Positions 10,600 through 22,430 of a stretch of 64,000 nt of DNA are shown here, in pieces. How positions within the stretch are numbered: position 1 is the first letter of the stretch; every line of letters starts with the position of its first letter. The stretch spans positions 992,001 through 1,056,000 of the forward strand of contig JAGYVD010000006.1 in assembly GCA_021209875.1 (NCBI GenBank). Reading direction: 5' to 3'. Source of the stretch: Rosellinia necatrix. Lineage: Eukaryota; Ascomycota; Sordariomycetes; Xylariales; Xylariaceae. Position numbers and translations under genes: made by a program. Below the pieces are notes generated by a model. That model saw only the letters and a list, made by a program, of their open reading frames with translations. It was not told the DNA's origin and did not search any database.

Positions 10600-12302
10600 G
10601 CTGGGCGGGTATCGGTCGCTGATCTATCTAGCTAGCTCGGCATTCGATGGTTGTTGGGAGGGGTTGCGGTGGTGATGCTGTCGGAAGCATGGGCTTTGGC
10701 TCAGCCGGCATGGCAGCGACTTATATGGAGAGTTTTTTTTTTTTTCTTCTTCGTTTGCGATTCACCGGCATAAGGTGCCCTGTTGCTAAAGAGATGCGCG
10801 AGATCCAGAACACTCATTATCGCATCTTCCTTTCCCTATCTCCAGACAAAGCATCGTTGATGTCGGTTTGCGTGGGGAAACAGCGGCGAGACAGAGGACT
10901 CAATTGCCATCTTTGTCGGTGGCATTTTCGGCCCAGCACATTCGCGAAGCCTGAAATGGTGTCTGCATCTCTTCTATGATGGCTGGGATTGCTGTGTCTG
11001 TCGACCTATTTCCTTCTCTATCTCCTGCCAGTGTCAGGGCCTTCTATGTATGCAGTGTGTTGGACGTCCCGCCAGCACCGCTGGGCGCACTGTCTCGATT
11101 TTTGAGTATTTAGGCAATTGATATGAGTAGCTTTATCCTCCCATACCAATACGTCTTGCTGGAGTCTCCGGGAGCTCACCCCTTAGAGGGAAACGTAGGT
11201 AGCTGATGACATTAGACTATGTGATCAATGCGGTTGAGCTATGTTATACAACTGTCACTCGCACTTTTACTCAAAGGTCCGAAAAATATTCTCAGGCGCT
11301 AACAACCTAACAATAATCACTACATTGATGATGTATTCCGCCTACCCTCATGAGCATAATCCGATGCAGGATAGGTGAGTTCAGATTTATTGTGACTATC
11401 AACGCCTTCGAAGGTGGTTTCATACAGCAATACTTCGACGATTACCTGGCAGCCGGAGATGGCGTAATTCCCACACACAACCCAAGAAGGCCTACCTTAC
11501 CTACCTTAGTCCGATTAACAGAGGATGCACGTAGTTCTTCTCGTTCTTCTCGTTCTTTTCTGCATTTGAGACGAGCGAACAAATGCAGGTTGTCGCTCCG
11601 GCTGGTCACCCCCCACTACCCGTTTCCGCGTTACATTGACACCGACAGACACTCCAGTTGAACATTCTGTTACCTAAGACATTCGTCTAATGGCTGAAGA
11701 CTTTTTGCCTTTGCAAGGGAGTGAAACCCGGATTCTCATATTCCCTAAACGGTCTCCATCGCTCACCCTCGCCCCTCACTCCCGGGTTTGACAATAAAAT
11801 TAATCGCAGCATGCGAAGCTTAATCGGTTGAGGATGGATGTGTTATTGCGTACGGTAGGTTGCCCAGGCGGGTTCTAAACGAACGGTTGAAGTTGATCGG
11901 ACCAATTGAACGACGGCTGATGGAACCGGGGTGTTCCTGCACCGGACGGGGGGGGGAACCGAGGCTCCAAGCAGTCAACGGTTTTCTAGACTACTCCATG
12001 CATGCATGCAATGCATCTATCTGGGCGTGATGAGATCATGAATCGCTCATTATAGTCCTTTCGGGACTAGTTTGCTTCCAAATGATCGTTTTATGCTGAC
12101 CCGGTCAACCTCTAACGAGACGGCAGGCATATTGATTGTTCCGTCCTTTGTTCCGTCTTTTGGAGGCAGCGGGGAAATTGGGACTAAGAAATACGAAGCG
12201 GACATAATTGGAGAAGAATTGCTGTTTTGGGGTGAAAGAACGGTGTGGCTGACGAGACTTATCTATCTATGGTATGCATTGGTGGAATGCATTGGCGATA
12301 CC

Positions 12303-12370
12303 TATGCACTGGTGGTACCTATGCACTGGTGGTACCTATGCACTGGTGGTATGTATGCACTGGTGGTATG
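12303..12370 (+). repeat. 17-bp minisatellite (four units)
   Basis: The unit TATGCACTGGTGGTACC repeats four times head to tail (starts 12303, 12320, 12337, 12354). The last two units end in ATG instead of ACC. Degenerate units precede it from about 12272, and a partial unit follows at 12371. Confidence 0.85.
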
Positions 12371-12917
12371 TATGTATGCACTAAGGTTTCTCGTGAAGGT
12401 GGTTCGTCGCTAGGCCGTAACGTATTCTCGTGACCATGCGAGCGCGACGTTTCTCGTTAACCCGCGCTAGTTATAGTAGTGTATGTATAGACGGCGAGCG
12501 ATGCATCGTGGCAAGCGATGGTCGTGTTGCCCGTCTTGGCAAGGCGTGGCCCCGGTCCCCCGGAATACGAGCTCTTAGACCTGGGCTCTTAGACCTGGAC
12601 TCCCCGACCTGAGCTCGACTCGACTCCACTAACACGGCCAGCGCCGTCAGCAACAAAGCGCGGAATGAAAGGGCTCGTATGTCAGTATCACCACCGCAAT
12701 TAGACATCACGAGGTAAGCAGTGCTGCAGCAAACACAACACGGCTCAAGCTTCCTGGCGCCACTGCCTGAGCTGGGCTGGGCTGGGCTGGGCAGACCGCA
12801 TCCGTCAGGATACCGTCCCAGGCCTACCCAGGCCTACCCTGAGATCAGATCTCGGCCCGGCCGTAGAGGCACACCGTAGAGGGACAAGACGCGCGACGAT
12901 GGGTTGAGATGGACTTG

Positions 12918-12924
12918 TATATAA
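12918..12924 (+). promoter_or_regulatory. TATA box of the small secreted protein gene
   Basis: TATATAA lies 165 bp before the ATG at 13089. The intervening leader holds an ATC microsatellite and a CA/AC-rich stretch typical of highly expressed fungal genes. Confidence 0.5.
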
Positions 12925-12951
12925 GCCATGGCATCTCGAGACCTTCTTCAG

Positions 12952-12984
<33 letters not shown>

Positions 12985-13088
12985 CAACAGCTCTCACACT
13001 CGCTACTTACTACTTACACACCTGCCTACACCACGAGAATCATCTTCTCCAAGTAATCAAAATCAATCTAATTTACACATCCATCAAG

Positions 13089-13508
13089 ATGCAGTTCACC
13101 ACCGCCGCCATTGCCGTCATCCTCTCGGCCAGCAGCGTCTTCGCTGCTCCTGCCGCCATCCCCAACTGGACCGTCACCGGCCTGAAGCGTGTCTGCAACA
13201 CCGCCGACACCAGCTGCACCTGGTCGTTCGGCATCAACACCAACACCGGTGCGGCCGCGACGCCCTGCACCTTCGCCATCACAGGCGCGCCCGCCAGCCA
13301 CAGCAACACCAGCGGCACCAAGACCTGCGGCACCTTCAGCGTCACGGCTGGCTGGAGCGGCCAGTTTGGCGTCAACAACGGCTTCACCACCCTCGCCGTC
13401 TTCAACAACGCCAACAAGCAGATCGCCTGGCCCGCCTACACCGACGCCGAGCTCGCTGGCGGCAAGGTCGTCTCCCCCAACAAGAGCTGGGCCGTCACCC
13501 AGATGTAA
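13089..13508 (+). CDS. small secreted protein, effector-like
   Basis: This intronless gene encodes 139 residues, with the ATG at 13089 in context ATCAAGATGCAG. Residues 1-20 form a signal peptide (basic-free start, hydrophobic core AAIAVILSASSVFA, cleavage likely after AAP or FAA). The mature part is about 120 residues with four cysteines (near RVCN, TSCTW, TPCTF and KTCGTF), so two disulphides are plausible. It is rich in Asn, Thr, Gly and aromatics and has two N-glycosylation sequons (NWT, NTS). The layout resembles fungal apoplastic elicitor or AltA1-like proteins, but I cannot name the family with certainty. Codon use is strongly GC-ending, and the leader has a clear TATA box, suggesting high expression. 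It is probably exported to the cell surface or medium. Confidence 0.8.
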   Translation: MQFTTAAIAVILSASSVFAAPAAIPNWTVTGLKRVCNTADTSCTWSFGINTNTGAAATPCTFAITGAPASHSNTSGTKTCGTFSVTAGWSGQFGVNNGFTTLAVFNNANKQIAWPAYTDAELAGGKVVSPNKSWAVTQM

Positions 13509-13756
13509 GAAGGACAACTACGACGAGTAGTCTTCGGAAAATGCTTGGAAATTTGTTTGCTCTAGAGACGGGATCGGGATTTGGAAAAGAAAATAGGGGA
13601 TAAAACATGATGGGAAGCATCGGCACTATATCGTAATAGCATGTAAACTGTATTAATCTCTAATGAACATCGCTATCTCCCACATTACCATATCTTGAAA
13701 GAAAGGACCCCAATGCCCTCGCTTACAGCAAAAGTAGGGATCGTGACAAAAAAATA

Positions 13757-14491
13757 TCACTTTACTCCGGGGATAGATACAATTCGCCTTTCAGCGCCCG
13801 TATCCTCTCCCCCCCCCACCCCTACCCCTTTAAAACAGCAAGAATGTTGCACAGAGGGGACGGGGGAAGGGGGGAACGGGCCCTCCGTTTCTCTACGGAA
13901 AATACTGCTGCCGCAGCGAACTACCGGAGCGCTCCCCGGCACGCCGCGACGCGCTCCCGGACTTCCGGGGGGGGGCTGGACCTCGATCCAGAAGACGGCG
14001 CGGGCGCGCTCGAACCGGTCCTTGTAGAGCACCTCGACCAGCCGCGCGAGGAAGAGCCCCTCGCTCTGCCAGTGGAAGCGCGCGTGCACGTCGTCCCAGG
14101 CGTCGAGCACGGCCGCCTCGGCCCACGGCTCGCACCACGGCGGCCCCGATCCCCGGTACCGCCGGGCCTCGCGCCGCCTGGCCTCGCGGAGCGCGTCCGC
14201 CCAGTCCTGCGCCGTGTCCTCGAACTCCTGCGCCGTCAGCGTCGCGGGCCCCGCCGGAGGCCGCCGCGGCGCGCCGCCGCCGCCGCTACCGCCGCTGCTG
14301 CTTGTCGTCATGTCGACGCCCAGGATCTTGAGGAGCCCGACCAGCGCCCCGGACAGCGGCGGCGGCGGCGCCCGGCGCGGCCGGGCCCGCGCGAGCCGGA
14401 GCGTCGGGTCGTAGTGCTGGTAGTCGCTGTATATGCTCGACGTCGAGGACGTCGGCGGGCTCGCGGCGAGAAGGAGCTCGCCCTCGTCTTC

Positions 14492-14534
<43 letters not shown>

Positions 14535-15115
14535 GTCTCGTACCCGTCCCTGCCGCATTCGTCGGGCGTGTCGTCGCCGTCGTCATCCTCGTCGTCCTCG
14601 TCGTCGCCTATGTAGAACCCGTCCTCGTCGTAGCTCTCGGCGCCGCCCTTCTTCCCTCCCTCCTCTGCCGCCATGGCATCGCGGAGGCACGCGTCCAGCG
14701 CCTCGATCGTCGCGAACCCCATGCTCGCCATCATCTCCTCGGCCACGCTCAGGCCACCGCCGGGCTCGTCCGTGTCCGACGGTGTCTCTGGCTCGTCGTC
14801 GTCTTCGTCCTCGTCTTCGTATTCATCCTCGCATTCATCCTCGGGCCCGAACGGCCGCGTGATCGGCGGCACGGCGAACCCCTCGAGGTCGTCCACGTCC
14901 ACGAGCTTCATGTACTCCCGCACCCGCTCCAGCGGCAGGTCGAGGATCTGCGTGTACCACCGCTGCAGGAAGCGGAAGTCGCGCCGCGTCTGCCGGTCCC
15001 CTCGCATCAGCATCTCCGTGTGGTAATGCAGGAACTTCTGCCGGTCCGCGAGGTCGAAGATGTACGATTGGAACTTGTTCCGGAGGAGGCTCCGGCGGAG
15101 TTCGTGTTCGACCAT
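13757..15115 (-). CDS. acidic low-complexity hypothetical protein
   Basis: An open frame of 452 codons starts at 15115 (GCGATGGTC). Residues 1-90 look globular and helical, beginning MVEHELRRSLLRNKFQSYIF. Next comes an acidic region with long Asp/Glu runs and an Asp-Asn dipeptide tract encoded by a GTCGTT hexamer repeat at about 14490-14540. A second globular segment contains DWADALREARRREARRY and FHWQSEGLFLARLVEVLYKDRF. The last 60 residues run through a C-rich tract at about 13809-13818 and may be non-coding or belong beyond an unrecognised intron. The two globular blocks look like parts of one fungus-specific protein of unknown function. The opposite strand is also open over most of this span, which is a compositional effect. 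Confidence 0.55.
14490..14540 (-). repeat. GTCGTT hexanucleotide repeat
   Basis: Hexamers GTCGTT repeat about seven times and encode alternating Asp-Asn on the minus strand, inside the acidic hypothetical protein. Confidence 0.8.
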
Positions 15116-18100
15116 CGCGGCGAAGCTGTATGGCTGAGCTGGGCTGGGCTGGGCTGAATTCTTTCTTTATTTCTTTGTTTGTTTGTTTGTCTGTCTGTTG
15201 TATCTGTTCTTGTTTGCACAAGAACAGACAGAAGATGGATCTGGTATGTTGGAAAACCTGTAAAGAGTCGGGAAATATCAGACTGATACGGGCTGAAGGA
15301 TGAAAATGTCTGATATTTACCTGGGGTTAATGCCAAAATTCGTTCCGTCGGTAAACGCGTGAGACGACTGGTCGGTGCTTATGTAGTGAATGGTTGTTAT
15401 GTTCTTTCTCGTGTAATGAGGAGACATCTAGAACAACGGGCGGACAATGCCATTGGTAGATCTTATTGATAAAGCCATTGACTGAGGAAATCCCTGATAA
15501 AGATTCATTGTAATGCCGCTTTCTCCCGCAGCCCTTTGAGGATCACTCGACCATTACTTAACCGTACCTCATTGACCCCTATAATGGTACAATAAGTCTA
15601 TTATTCAACATGAACACCTTTCTGTTCAATGCTTTACAGGCTGTAGACAGACCCGCTATATGCAGTGCCGATGCGATACGATATATATTATTAGCCTTTT
15701 GCATCCGCGAGATGCGCTTGAACCAGCACCATAGGTTGGCTGGGTTGCTACTTGCATATTTACTAGAAACGGAGAGTTTTATCTCTGATTATGTTTATTA
15801 AGTAGCGTGACATGGCTATCTTAGTAGTATATTCCATCAAACATAGAGATGCATCTCGAATACAGACCCAATATGGTTCCAGCCTGGGGTAAGTAGATGG
15901 GGGCCATCGTCGCGCACGTGAATCTTGCCACGGCAGTCCGTCAACACCATATCAACGCACTCTGTGTCCTTAATAATGAAGCTCTAGTCTACACGGCACA
16001 CTACAGCTTATCAGAGCGAGAATTTAGTATCCTACTTGATAAATGCCTTTCTGGCCCTGGTGTTTGGAGAACTTGGTATCTTGCGATGCTTTGCTGCATG
16101 CAGTGGCTTCTGCTCCTTTGGAGTTGAACAAACTAGCGAGGTGCTATCAATCTACCTCTAGTGTCTTCGATGAGGTATCCGTGTACAACCTCGGGATATA
16201 GCAAATGCACCCCACCGCTAGATCTAGTCATGATTACACCAGTTACGATTCAAGCGCCCTCCTCATTTAACCCTCGTATCTTTACCTAAGTTTGGTCGGC
16301 TGTATCATCAGTCCACGGTATACACCCGCCAGGTCGAAGATCTGATCCAGTATATTCAGCCTCGAAAAAGGAGCGAATAGGCGACCGGCGTGGTATGACA
16401 CGGCCTGTCAGCCCTCCCATACTCCGTGGCTACCCATTGGAGCGCTTCGTAGACATGCACGTATACGCGTTTTTTTATCACGCATGTCTTCTTTAATACA
16501 CTTTACCTTCTTCTGCTGCACCATGACTCCGAGTTAAGCAGCGAATTTTATGTCCGTCATGTAAAGTAGTTAAGCAACCACACTTCGGTGTCCTCTCCGA
16601 AATTGGAATCGCGGATCTTCAATTATGTTGGTAGTGTAGTGCCGATAGGGAGCTCCCGGCTTGTTTGTCCCAACGCGGGTACGGGAAGGCTCGTGCGACA
16701 CGCATTGGGATACTTCGCTTAGGAAGTTGGGAAGAGAGGCATGCACGAAATCTATAAATAGGCGGGGGGTATATCTATGATAAACGTGGCATTAATCGTC
16801 GATGAGGCTATTTTGGTAGCCTGGATCTGCAGAGTGTCACTTCTATTCTTCCCAACTGAAGCTTGCTTCCGTGTCCAGGGGATGATTATACTTCTAGTAT
16901 TGCTTATATTTGTTTTGGCAGTTGTTTTGTTTAATCTATGGAACACGATTTTTGGGCTTCAGAAGTATCTTGTTTTTGTAGAGGTAAATTACGAGTGCAT
17001 TTTATTAGGAAAAAAAAGACAAAAATGTGATCAGCGGCCTGTAAAGATCCCTCAGCATCCAATATTAGAAGGCGGCACTATCGGTCGCAGCAGCACCACG
17101 ACATCCCCGGCAGAATAACATTGGCCCCCAGTCCCCACTAGCCCCCAGTTGCCCTTAACCAGTTTATAATGGGATTCGAACCCATTACTTTAGATTCATG
17201 TGACTTTCGTCGCATGATCTTTGACCACTAGACCACGTTGGTTGAGGAAACCCAGCGTTGATTTACTATATCTAGCCCATACAGGCTCCGGGCTGGTGTG
17301 TGCACGTCCATTGATTCGTTGGGCAGCCGCCGAAGCCCGTGGTTACAAAGACCCTTGGGTAATACATGATCAATCTTCATTCACACACTGGCATAGCAGT
17401 ATCTTGGTCTCATTCTTTGTGCCTCCATGCTACCTAGATCCAACACCTCGCATGTATCCCCAAGTCAAACCGCAATCTTCAAACAACCCCAAGATATGCC
17501 AGCAAATAGTTTACTCACCATATATTCTAAACTCGGTCCACAATATGCCACTACCTTACGAAGCATTAGATCAAACCCGTAGAGGTTAGTTATTACCTAC
17601 CGAGGATGTTTTCCTCGTTCGTGCTGGATACGTACTCGCTGGATGTTGCATATATAACTATAATGGAGGCCAGAATCCCACCAGAATACTGGGTGTACTT
17701 CGGCCTAATCTTGTTGAAGCTATTTCTACGTAAGTACAATACAGCAGCCAACCCTCCATTTTGATTGATCAAATGATACTGGGCAACATCACATTAAGAA
17801 GTCTCCACCTATATCTTCTATTGTTTTCTCTTGGTCGCGTAACGCACTGCTAATAGTTTCCAGCTCCCTCAATATTTACCTAGCCTCTCAGAGAAGCTGT
17901 CCCAGCATCCAAATGGCAATTACATCCTCACCATTGATTCTTGCGCCACCGACTCAGCAATTATTCCTACCACCGGTACTATCGCCACTAAATTTCCCCG
18001 ATCAACAGAATGAACGAATACGCGGCTACTTTTCGATTTGGTACACTGCGGGATAAAATGCCCAAGGTTGGGAGTGCGCCGTCACAGCCCCTCCTCACCC

Positions 18101-18168
18101 ACCCCCCCCCCTTTACCACGTTCAGCTTCTAACCAACAAGATGATAGTGAACTACCCATATAACCACC
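15116..18168. other. intergenic, 3 kb, with a tRNA-like relic
   Basis: It holds GGGCT pentamers (about 15137-15156), TTTG/TCTG tetramers (about 15170-15200) and otherwise mixed-composition DNA. No protein gene is recognised. A degenerate tRNA-like sequence lies at 17157-17243, and a C-run occurs at about 18101-18110. Confidence 0.5.
17157..17243 (-). pseudogene. tRNA-like sequence with intact A and B boxes
   Basis: On the minus strand an A box (TGGTCTAGTGG) and a B box (GGTTCGAATCC) are perfect, and the T arm forms ATGGG/CCCAT around TTCGAAT. The D stem GTCT/AGAT is nearly complete. The anticodon region gives an 8-base loop without the usual U33 and one C-A mismatch in the stem. The acceptor ends pair for only five bases (AACCA/TGGTT). 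It could be a tRNA pseudogene or the head of a tRNA-derived SINE. No T-run terminator is visible just downstream. I do not assign an amino acid. Confidence 0.5.
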
Positions 18169-18738
18169 ATGTCACCCATTCACGTCGTCGGGATGGGCAA
18201 GTCATACAAGCTCTTGTTCGGGCTGGACATGGGTTGTCCGCCAAAGGTATCAGGGAAACCTTCGCATTTATGTTCCAAATCGCCACCCCGATATTCATCA
18301 ACGGCCGTTCTGGGGGGTCAGGACCTCTGGGATATGCTCCCAGGAGTGAAACGAGAGCTCACCTGGGCTCGCCTACTCCCCGATGCTGTGTTTCTTGAGC
18401 TGTTTTCGTGCTTGGTAGAGGCTCGATACCGCTGGGAAGAGAAGCCGAGAGATCCCTTCTTCGACTATGATCAATACCCTCCTCTTGTTCTTGAACTCAT
18501 TCGATTCCGAAAGGCGGTGGGTGATTGCCCGCAACAAGACAGCGAGAACCAGCCCGAATACACGTCCTGGATTCTGGTAGACGCTCAGGTTTACAACAAC
18601 CTGGCTGGCGGCCTGGAGGAGGACGAAGACAAGGAAACGGGAGAGGCCGATGGACGAGAAGGTCTCGTTGAACCCATGGGGCAGATGGCCATTGAACAGG
18701 TCGAAGCCGAGACGGATATGATGCAAATCGACGATTAA
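18169..18738 (+). CDS. hypothetical protein, 189 residues
   Basis: An uninterrupted frame starts with a favourable ACCACCATGTCA context and ends in an acidic tail (LEEDEDKETGEADGREG) finishing TDMMQIDD. The middle (residues 50-120) is rich in hydrophobic and aromatic residues with a predicted helical run, LPDAVFLELFSCLVEARYRW. I recognise no domain. Codon use is moderate, and the opposite frame is also open for about 350 bp. It may be a small gene of the type often annotated as fungus-specific, possibly a fragment of a longer ancestor. Confidence 0.45.
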   Translation: MSPIHVVGMGKSYKLLFGLDMGCPPKVSGKPSHLCSKSPPRYSSTAVLGGQDLWDMLPGVKRELTWARLLPDAVFLELFSCLVEARYRWEEKPRDPFFDYDQYPPLVLELIRFRKAVGDCPQQDSENQPEYTSWILVDAQVYNNLAGGLEEDEDKETGEADGREGLVEPMGQMAIEQVEAETDMMQIDD

Positions 18739-20241
18739 GCAAAGGAACCATGGTTAGCCGTCTCACGGCCTACCGAATACGCATTGCTAGGTGAGTCATG
18801 CCTCCCTTGCATAGCACTCAAACCACATTGTTGCACATGAACAACAGGGGCGTTTCAAATAGACACACGTTGTACGCCCCCAGCTGTCTATTGTTAGGCT
18901 ATAGCTTACACGTATTTCGCAGTTAGAAGTCTCTTCCCACGGGTCTCCTATGCGATTTTGGGGTGCTGAGATGGTGGCCCTTCATTGAATCTAGAAGGTA
19001 TCCTACAGATGCAACTCTGGGAATAGAACTGGAAGAAGTAGAGATGATGACATCTAGAATACAAGGGATAATCTGAATGGATGGAGGTCTAGAGTAGGGA
19101 GCGCCTTACATAATATACGAGGTACTAAGGTACTTTGAGTAAAAAGTACCTTCCCAATATAACTAATGGGTACCCACATACTAATCTGATGTGTCGAGGT
19201 ACTAAGGAATGTGCATAGATACATCCCTACAACACCTACACTACCTAGTAGTAGTAGTAGTATTAACGTCTAATCTAGGTGTAAAGGTAGGTAGGTAGGC
19301 AATTGATTGTCGGTGGGTTAGGTGAGAATCTTGGAAGGTACCTGGGTACTTAAGTACTTATTCAAGTACCTTCCCTAGGTAGGTAGACACCTACGTAGGT
19401 ATCTGCATACTAAGAGGTTGCATATTCCCCACATCCGAAATCGACTGATAAGTGCATATGCAGCTAGCATATAGTTATCTGATTTACTGTCCCGTCTGTT
19501 CAGACCCCCGCCCATCTCGTTTTCTCCTCATCAGACAGGCCGTCTGGATAGCCACCTGGTGTGCTCCTGGCCAGCGAACCCTAGCAATCCCCAACTATTG
19601 TCCCCAACTATTGCTTGGCTAGTCACGAACTATATCTGTGATTGGATTATCGTTCGGTTCTACCCTTGGCCTTGCCCTCCCACGTGAGCGTGAGGGACAA
19701 TGTCCAGCGGGGCCTCGTTAAGTAAGTAAATATGATATGATGAGAAATGGCCTTCGGAGCTGAAGAAGTTGTCTCTGCAAGCATGCATTTCCCCACTCCT
19801 CCGGGGCCCGTCTACCTATTAGATAGGTAGGTGTACTGTATTGAGGGTGTGCAATACCAAAGGCAGTCTGACTGTTTATCAAAGCGGCTTGGCATCGTCG
19901 CTTCCCCCTCCGACGTCACACTAGATTGAAGCTTAGGATAGGTGCCTAAGTTGCTGCTTATCCTGGTCTCCTCTCGAGTCTGTTTGCTTGGGTCTCTGCT
20001 AGATCGAAACTCCCATCACGACGGAGCCCGTTAAGTATTCGTGGTGACCCCTATTGCTACCTCAGCGCCCGTCCAACGGGCGGTGGCCGTCTACTCGTTC
20101 ATTTATCATCCGTGTATCTATATCCGTGTACGTCGATCGACTTCCTACTTCGAGTTATCCATCTCGCTAGCCGCCGCTGAAGCTCCAACCCCCCAGCCCT
20201 CCAACCCTCCAAAATATAGCCACTCGTCCCTGATATCCAAC
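18739..20241. other. intergenic rich in TAGGTA/TACCTT short repeats
   Basis: From about 19090 to 19410 the DNA is packed with short GGTA/TACC tetramers, AGTACTT palindromic pieces and GTAGTAGTAGTA runs. The final 250 bp are the phospholipase C promoter and leader (CT-rich, with CCAACCCTCC-type pyrimidine tracts). No gene is seen. Confidence 0.55.
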
Positions 20242-22430
20242 ATGGCCGAGTCTTCACCCCTCCTTCCCGAGGACCCTCACCACCAGGCCGGTGGTGGCCA
20301 ACCCGCCTTTGAAGACCGCACCATAACCGAGATTAACGCCTCGGTAATGCCCTATCTCGAGAAGATATTCAACAGTCATACACACACGGACAAGATATGG
20401 CGGCGAGACCAGATCATTAGCTTTATCAACCATCGCCAAGCTGACGAGGCCACGGAGGCCTTGGGCAACATCGCTACTCAGGAAGAGCTCGACTTGAGCG
20501 GCTTTCTGCAGTATATGACATCCTCGGCAGCCAACGTTCTAGCACCACCTGTGGACTCTGACTTCTCGTGGCCACTGTCGAGCTACTATATCAGCTCCAG
20601 TCACAACACCTACCTCACCGGTAACCAACTAAGCAGTGACTCAGATGCTGATGCTTACAAAAACGCGCTGTTGCGGGGCTGTCGCTGCGTCGAAATAGAT
20701 GTCTGGGATGGTGACGACTCGGACTCTGAGTCGGACACCTCTGACAGCGATGGTAGCAGTGGTAGCGACAAGTCGGGAGAGAAGAAGGTTGGTAGGGGAT
20801 TAAGCCGCAGACAGCGAATCGCTTCCAAGTTCCCCCGTTCACTTGCCAGTCGGCTAGAGAAAACCTCGCTGGTTAGCAAATCGGCCACCGAAAAAGAGGA
20901 GAAAGTCACGGGACAGGCGTCTAAACAGAATGAGCAGAACGTAGCCGACGGGGTTGTTTTGAGCAAAACTCCTAGTCCGAGGGCAGTAGCCGTCGAGCCA
21001 AGGGTTCTGCATGGGTATACACTTACCAAAGACATCTCATTTCGAGACGTTTGTGAGGCAATTCGCGATTACGCCTTCGTGGTTTCAGACTTACCGGTGA
21101 TTGCTAGTCTGGAGGTGCACTGCAATAGTCAACAACAGGAGATGATGGTTCAGATCATGAACGAGACTTGGGCCGAATTCCTTCTTCCCAAGCCTACTGA
21201 GGACGCACAATATCTTCCATCACCTGACAAATTACGCCGCAAAATCCTGGTGAAGGTTAAATACGCACCTCCTGGCATATCCCCGCCAGTTGCTGACGTC
21301 GAGGAGGTTGATGATAAAATACCACAGGACCCCCAGGCGGACCCTAAGGCCAAGGCAAAGAAGCCGTCGAAAATCACCCAGGCACTGTCCGCTCTCGGCA
21401 TATACACACGAGGCGTCTCTTTCAAGTCACTTACGCAGCCAGAAGCGTCAATGCCCTCGCATATCTTTTCATTATCCGAGGGCACAGTAGAGGAAGTGCA
21501 CGATAAGAGCGCGCAGCTCTTATTCGAACACAACAGGCGGTACATGATGAGAGCGTACCCTTCGGGAATGCGGTTTCAATCGTCAAACTTGGACCCTCCT
21601 GTGTTTGTGAGTAATCTTTTCTTCTCCATCTTCGTCTCCATCCAGTCACATCACTCTATTGTTTGATATGAATTAGCCCTATCGGTCGGGGGTGGGCGCC
21701 ACTTCATGGCACATTTCGTGTTTTCGACATTTTCCTTCGCGACGCGTACGAGACAACGGGCTAATACTAAGTATGACAGTGGCGCAAGGGCATTCAGATC
21801 GTTGCACTCAATTGGCAGAAGTGGGACGAAGGCATGATGATGAATGAGGGCATGTTCGCCGGCACAGATGGTTATGTACTCAAGCCAGACGGGTACCGCG
21901 GGAACAAACACTCAAGCGGGCCTGGTAGCAACAGTACGGAAGACGCTGCGATCTCTACGCCTGCACCCACTCCTGCAATCTTACACCACGTATTGGATCT
22001 GAAGATCACGGTCTTCGCCGCGCAGAACCTACCGCTCCCACACAAAGATGACAAGGTAAGCGGTTTCAAGCCGTATGTGAAAGTCGAACTGCACACGGAG
22101 CCGCCCCACACGCTCCTGAGATCGAAACACGAGGATGCACGCGCAAAGGAGGGCGAGTATAAGGCACATACGCATACGCAGAAGGGCGTGCATCCCGATT
22201 TCAAAGGCGAGGTACTTGCCTTTGAGCGGGTGGCCGGCGTGGTCCCGGGACTTGCATTCGTACGATTCCTCGTCAAAGATGATGAGATCGGGCACGATGA
22301 CCTGGCCGCCTGGGCTTGTATCCGGCTTGATCGGCTGCGCCCCGGATATCGGTTCGTGCATTTGCTCAACGCCAAAGGTATGGTTAGTAGTGGTGTTTTG
22401 CTGGTCAAGGTGGAAAAGACGCTCTCCTGA
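20242..22430 (+). CDS. phosphoinositide-specific phospholipase C (delta-like)
   Basis: The enzyme hydrolyses phosphatidylinositol 4,5-bisphosphate to IP3 and diacylglycerol at the membrane, with calcium. The order is an EF-hand-like N-terminal part (residues 30-105), the X box with SSSHNTYLTGNQL (His121), VEIDVWDG (Glu151, Asp153), a Ser/Asp/Lys-rich insert of about 95 residues, LHGYTL (His257) and SLEVHC (Glu291). The Y box (FKSLTQPEASMPSHIFSLSE to NRRYMMRAYPSG) and a C-terminal C2 domain (LDLKITVFAAQNLP) follow. All catalytic and calcium-binding positions known for PLC-delta are present. One intron, 21607-21779 (GTGAGT, branch CTAATAC, CAG; 173 bp), is phase 0 and joins PPVF to WRKGIQIVALNWQ. 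The product is 671 residues. The ATG at 20242 (CAACATGGCC) gives a normal fungal N-terminus. Confidence 0.95.

Larger units (their letters stand above)
10600..13088. other. intergenic with simple repeats
   Basis: No gene is recognised. A T-run lies at 10733-10746, a C-run at 11948-11955, an ATGC run at about 11998-12014, a 17-bp tandem repeat at 12303-12370 and GGGCT pentamers at about 12770-12792. The last 170 bp are the promoter and leader of the small secreted protein, including an ATC trinucleotide run at about 12952-12978. Confidence 0.5.

Noticed and set aside
12303..12370. CRISPR-like array of regular repeats
   Set aside because: Units are directly tandem with no spacers, in a eukaryotic genome; it is a minisatellite. 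The same holds for 41871-41952.
13844..15157. 437-codon plus-strand frame opposite the acidic hypothetical gene
   Set aside because: It is Val/Arg/Leu-rich mirror translation of GC-rich acidic repeats; the minus-strand frame has the better start and protein-like composition.
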